A stretch of 64,000 nucleotides of DNA from positions 1 to 64,000 of the forward strand of contig QZCP01000112.1 of NCBI GenBank assembly GCA_003956705.1, written 5' to 3'. Of this stretch, positions 60,984 through 64,000 are shown in pieces; within the stretch, counting starts at the first letter, position 1; each line of letters opens with the position of its first letter. The stretch comes from Brevipalpus yothersi (Eukaryota > Arthropoda > Arachnida > Trombidiformes > Tenuipalpidae). Position numbers and translations under genes: made by a program. The notes below the pieces were generated by a model. That model saw only the letters and a list, made by a program, of their open reading frames with translations. It had not been told where the DNA came from and did no database searches.

Positions 60984-61289
60984 AAATCCTCTAAATATTC
61001 GAACTACACTGCGAATGATGCGCTCACCTGTTTGAGTTACATTGGTTTTCATGGAACATCCCCACAAGAAGTTATCTTCATCTAGATTTTTCGTCGATAG
61101 AGGTGAATTATCGAATACCCAATCACACTGATAATCTCTAGAGATAAGGAGAATGTTTTGTTTTTTGAGAGACAAGTTCTGATTTTTAAGCAATTTTAAT
61201 AGTGACAGTTTTGATATATTTTATCCTTCCTTAAATGTAGTCCAAAATGAGGTCTCCTGTGATCGTAATCTCACAGCTTTCCATGGTTG

Positions 61290-63066
61290 AGTGACCAGGT
61301 ATACACCGATTTAAGAAATTTTTTCAAGAGACTAGGATCGATAGGTTTCTTGGGCCCAACTGCTCCTGCAAAATATGGAAGCCTCGAATTAAGTTATCTC
61401 GGTCATTGCATTCTAATGGAAGAGATGAGTCGCATTTGTCCTGCTCTGGCTCTATCATATGGAGCTCATTCAAACCTAGTCATTAATCAGGTTACTTTCA
61501 ATGCAAATGAGCAGCAAAAGGAAAAATATCTCGTAAAGCTTGATGGCTCCATGATTGGATCATTGGCAATGTCAGAGACAACTTCAGGAAGTGATGTTAA
61601 ATCTATGCGACTTAGAGCAGAAAAGAAGGGTGAGATTTTCTGGATATTAATGGTCTCGATTTTGGGGAAAAGCTATCGGTGGATAAGACCTATCATTCGT
61701 TTTCTATGACTTAACTTGATAGATTTTAAACATCTACAATATTGGTAACTTTCCCATTAATTCACCTTGCTGACCCTATCATATAGTTTGAAAATATGGT
61801 CTGTTTTCAGATAATCGTGCTAGTTGGACATAGAAAAATATTCAGCTAAGATGGAAATACTAGAGACTAACTGTTTTTCAATCTAATCACACCAAATGTA
61901 AAACTCATCAGAAAAAAATTCTCATCATGAAGAACATAATTTTAATAGCAACATTGGTTTGCAGTTCCTGCTCAGAATATTCAATTATCATTTCGATTTC
62001 TAGTCCGAAGTATTGGTAGTACTCAGCAATTGCTAATCTTTTTGAGACTTTCCAAACTTTACATGGTAGGTTGCCAGACTAATAGCTCGGGTTGAACTTA
62101 TGATTTCTCTGATTAGCTTTACAGATCAACGAAAACTCTTGTTTTTATTATTACTAATTTTCCTGGATATTTATAGTCTTAGGAGACTATTACATACTAA
62201 ATGGTTCCAAATTTTGGATCACCAGTGGCGGATGTTGTTTTCGCTCAGGTCAGGACCGATGAAAAAGTAATAACCGCATTTTTGGTTGAAAAAGGAACAC
62301 CTGGTATTAATAAGATAAGGAAGAATAGAGAGTAATTTTGAGTTAGAAAATTGAGGTGAATATTTTTTATGGTGATTTTGCAGGCTTTTCAGTAGGTGAA
62401 AAATCGACAAGCTCGGAATGAGAGGTTCTCCTACTGGAGAGCTGATATTCGAAGATTGTAGGGCTCATGAATCTAGTATCGCCGGTGGACTTGGAAATGG
62501 AGTCTATGTCCTCATGTCAGGTAAAAAATTAACAATTTGCTTCAAATTGATTATAAAGTATCTATTCACTTAAATAGGCTTGGATTTTGAAAGACTTGTT
62601 CTCGCCTCTGGGCCAGTCGGTATCATGCCGATGTGCTGTGACTTGACGTTCGAATATACTAATGAGCAGAAACAGTTTGGCAAACCTATTGGTACCTTTC
62701 GATTAGTTCAAGGAAAGATGGCTGATATGTACACTAGCTTGAACACTTCTCGAAGTTATGTTTACAGCGTTGCTCGAGCTTTGGCCAGTCATCATGAGGA
62801 CAGTTCGAAAGATAGGAGTTTATTGTGTTATATGTGTACTCATGAGTTACACCACGATCTAGAGCTTCAGTCGCTTGATCACCGTTAAAAGGAACATCAC
62901 CATTCGCCAAAGACTGTGCAGCAGTTATCCTCTATACAGCAGAAAAAGCTCTTAATGCTATTCAGATTTTCAGTGGCAATGGAAAATAGAAAAATCAGTG
63001 GATACACCAATAATTATCATGTTGGTAGGTTGATGCTGGGACTAGTGAAATTAGGCGATGGCTGAT
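61290..63066 (+). pseudogene. Ivd: Isovaleryl-CoA dehydrogenase pseudogene with introns
   Basis: Recognisable blocks in order: DLRNFFKRLGSIGFLG...SYGAHSNLVINQ...GSLAMSETTSGSDV (61299-61629); DYYILNGSKFWITSG (62185-62226); ADVVFAQVRTDEK and ITAFLVEKGTPG (to 62303); GFSVGE (62384); KIDKLGMRGSPTGELIFEDC...NGVYVLMSG (to 62520); LDFERLVLASGPVG...VQGKMADMYT (62578 on); DCAAVILYTAEKALNAIQ; AGTSEIRRWLIG. Three introns splice correctly (61630-62182, 62304-62383, 62521-62577), so it is not a retrocopy. Lesions: frameshift by small deletion near 62226; one-base loss in an A run near 62400; a 90-bp repeat insertion at 62813; frameshift and stop near 62905-62990; loss of the FLRDAKLYEI segment; and no N-terminal third. 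The enzyme is a mitochondrial FAD-dependent step in leucine breakdown. Whether an intact copy exists elsewhere cannot be told. Confidence 0.87.
62813..62902 (+). mobile_element. Dispersed repeat, copy D, inserted in the IVD pseudogene
   Basis: The insert interrupts the conserved SSKD|CAAV junction of IVD. It aligns with copy C: TATATGTGTAC, TGAGTTACACCACG, GAGCTTCAG, GTTAAAAGGAACATCACC. Flanks TTCGAAAGA (62804-62812) and TTCGCCAAAGA (62903-62913) look like an imperfect target duplication. The core ACTCATGAGT (62838-62847) is a perfect palindrome. No coding capacity. Confidence 0.6.
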
Positions 63067-63287
63067 AGGAATATAAATAAATAAAGAATACTCTAAATAC
63101 TGAAAAATAGGGTTCACCTCTTTTTGGACTCCATATTTTCTGTTCATCTTAGAACTGTTCTTTTTCAGATCAGAACGAGGAGAAATTTGTGGCTTCGTAT
63201 TTCAAATTTGCTAAATCAATTCTACCAATTTTCATTAATTTTTGGATCCTCAAAATTTTCCAATTGATTGTTGAACCTATTCTTTTC
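63067..63287. other. Spacer between IVD pseudogene and ZCCHC4 3' end
   Basis: AT-rich; probably includes the ZCCHC4 3' UTR on the minus strand. An open frame at 63170-63355 (minus) is the tail of that gene in another frame, not a separate gene. Confidence 0.45.
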
Positions 63288-64000
63288 TCATTTTTCATGA
63301 TGATGATTTGATGGAAAACCACAAAAACCGCACTTATTACAATGTTTGAAGTCATATCTCACACATCGACCACATTCAGTACAATGATGTGCCGGGAGTC
63401 CATCTTTCGATGTACCTGAAATTATTTTTCGCTTGATTAGTGGATATTATGTCTATTTCTTCTATTGATAGTGGAATTGACAAATTTATTGGCTCGGGTG
63501 AATGTGTTCCCCTTGCCACAGGTGTAAAATTCACTGAATTACTTTATCGTTAAAAAACACCATACTCACAAGCATCGCATGATGGACAGTGACGATTTTT
63601 TTCGGAAACGAAACGATCACATTTCTCACAAAATCTGTAGCCTTCCTCTGAAGGCATCTTGATCAAATTCTGTCGAATATTGGTAAACATTCTGATCGCA
63701 GAACCAACTTTAATTTTACATGAACAATCTCGACAGGTTGCATGGTGATTATATTCAACCTGATAGTCTGTCATTTGAGTTCCTCTTAGATATTGTATTG
63801 CTTTTGACTCACAAAACTGGGGTAAAAAAATCATCAAACCAAGCTCGTATCCACCAGTATTCAAATTTCTTTCAACAAAAAAATTATTTCGTTTGGGCCA
63901 ATGCATTCGAATCCATCTTGAATGTATCTTGTCCACACTTCTGGCAATCGCCTGAATAAGACCACCGAATGGAGGATCAATAAGAATGCAAGTCTGCCCT
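63288..64000 (-). CDS. Zcchc4: rRNA N6-adenosine methyltransferase ZCCHC4, 3' part, cut by window edge
   Basis: Two coding exons: edge (64000)-63570 and 63415-63288, joined in phase 1 across a 154-bp GT-AG intron. ZCCHC4 methylates adenosine 4220 of 28S rRNA in human cells. Seen are the catalytic LIDPPFGGL motif (about 63975), the IFLPQFCESKA strand, DYQVEYNHHATC, RIFTNI-like RMFTNI, LPTEEGYRFC-like MPSEEGYRFCEKCDRFV, and the cysteine-rich HCPSCDACTSKDG...HHCTECGRCVRYDFKHCNKCGFCG. The protein stops soon after (PSNHHHEK), whereas vertebrate ZCCHC4 continues into a CCHC knuckle and a basic tail. The N-terminal GRF-type fingers lie beyond the right edge. Convergent with the IVD pseudogene. Confidence 0.92.

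Overview
The window is nuclear DNA of an invertebrate, most likely a compact-genome arthropod; a mite or other chelicerate is only a guess. Spliceosomal introns are mostly short (about 55-110 bp). The genes are conserved animal genes: acid sphingomyelinase, COG3, a POU class III factor, NUP85, NHP2, exportin-7, MED13 and ZCCHC4. All exon models below were assembled by hand from splice sites and checked for reading frame.

Layout. Positions 1-11,080 hold the 5' part of an acid sphingomyelinase gene (minus, runs off the left edge), COG3 (minus) and an unassigned gene with about 16 C2H2 zinc fingers (plus). COG3 and the zinc-finger gene are head to head. From about 11.1 to 42.7 kb no credible gene is seen. 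This 31-kb desert is loaded with long (CT/GA)n, (CA)n and GAAA-type microsatellites from about 16.5 kb rightwards, and carries a small dispersed repeat. It lies entirely downstream of an intronless POU-III gene (ventral veins lacking/Brn type) at 42,698-44,020, so it is the natural place for that gene's enhancers. It contains six perfect POU octamers.

From 45 to 60 kb the genes are tightly packed housekeeping genes: NUP85 (minus) head to head with NHP2 (plus); NHP2 tail to tail with exportin-7 (minus, 14 coding exons); exportin-7 head to head with MED13 (plus, 6 coding exons). From 60 kb on there is a near-perfect 45-bp-arm hairpin, a broken isovaleryl-CoA dehydrogenase copy that keeps introns, and the 3' part of the rRNA m6A methyltransferase gene ZCCHC4 (minus, runs off the right edge).

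Most notable observations: a textbook U12-type AT-AC intron in exportin-7; the 60.9-kb hairpin; a dispersed repeat with a palindromic core, one copy of which interrupts the IVD pseudogene with a target-duplication-like flank; a start-codon-only first coding exon in NHP2; a NUP85 model lacking the N-terminal segment; and a ZCCHC4 model lacking the C-terminal CCHC knuckle. No new multi-gene system was found; the window otherwise reads as ordinary conserved genes plus one large regulatory-type desert.
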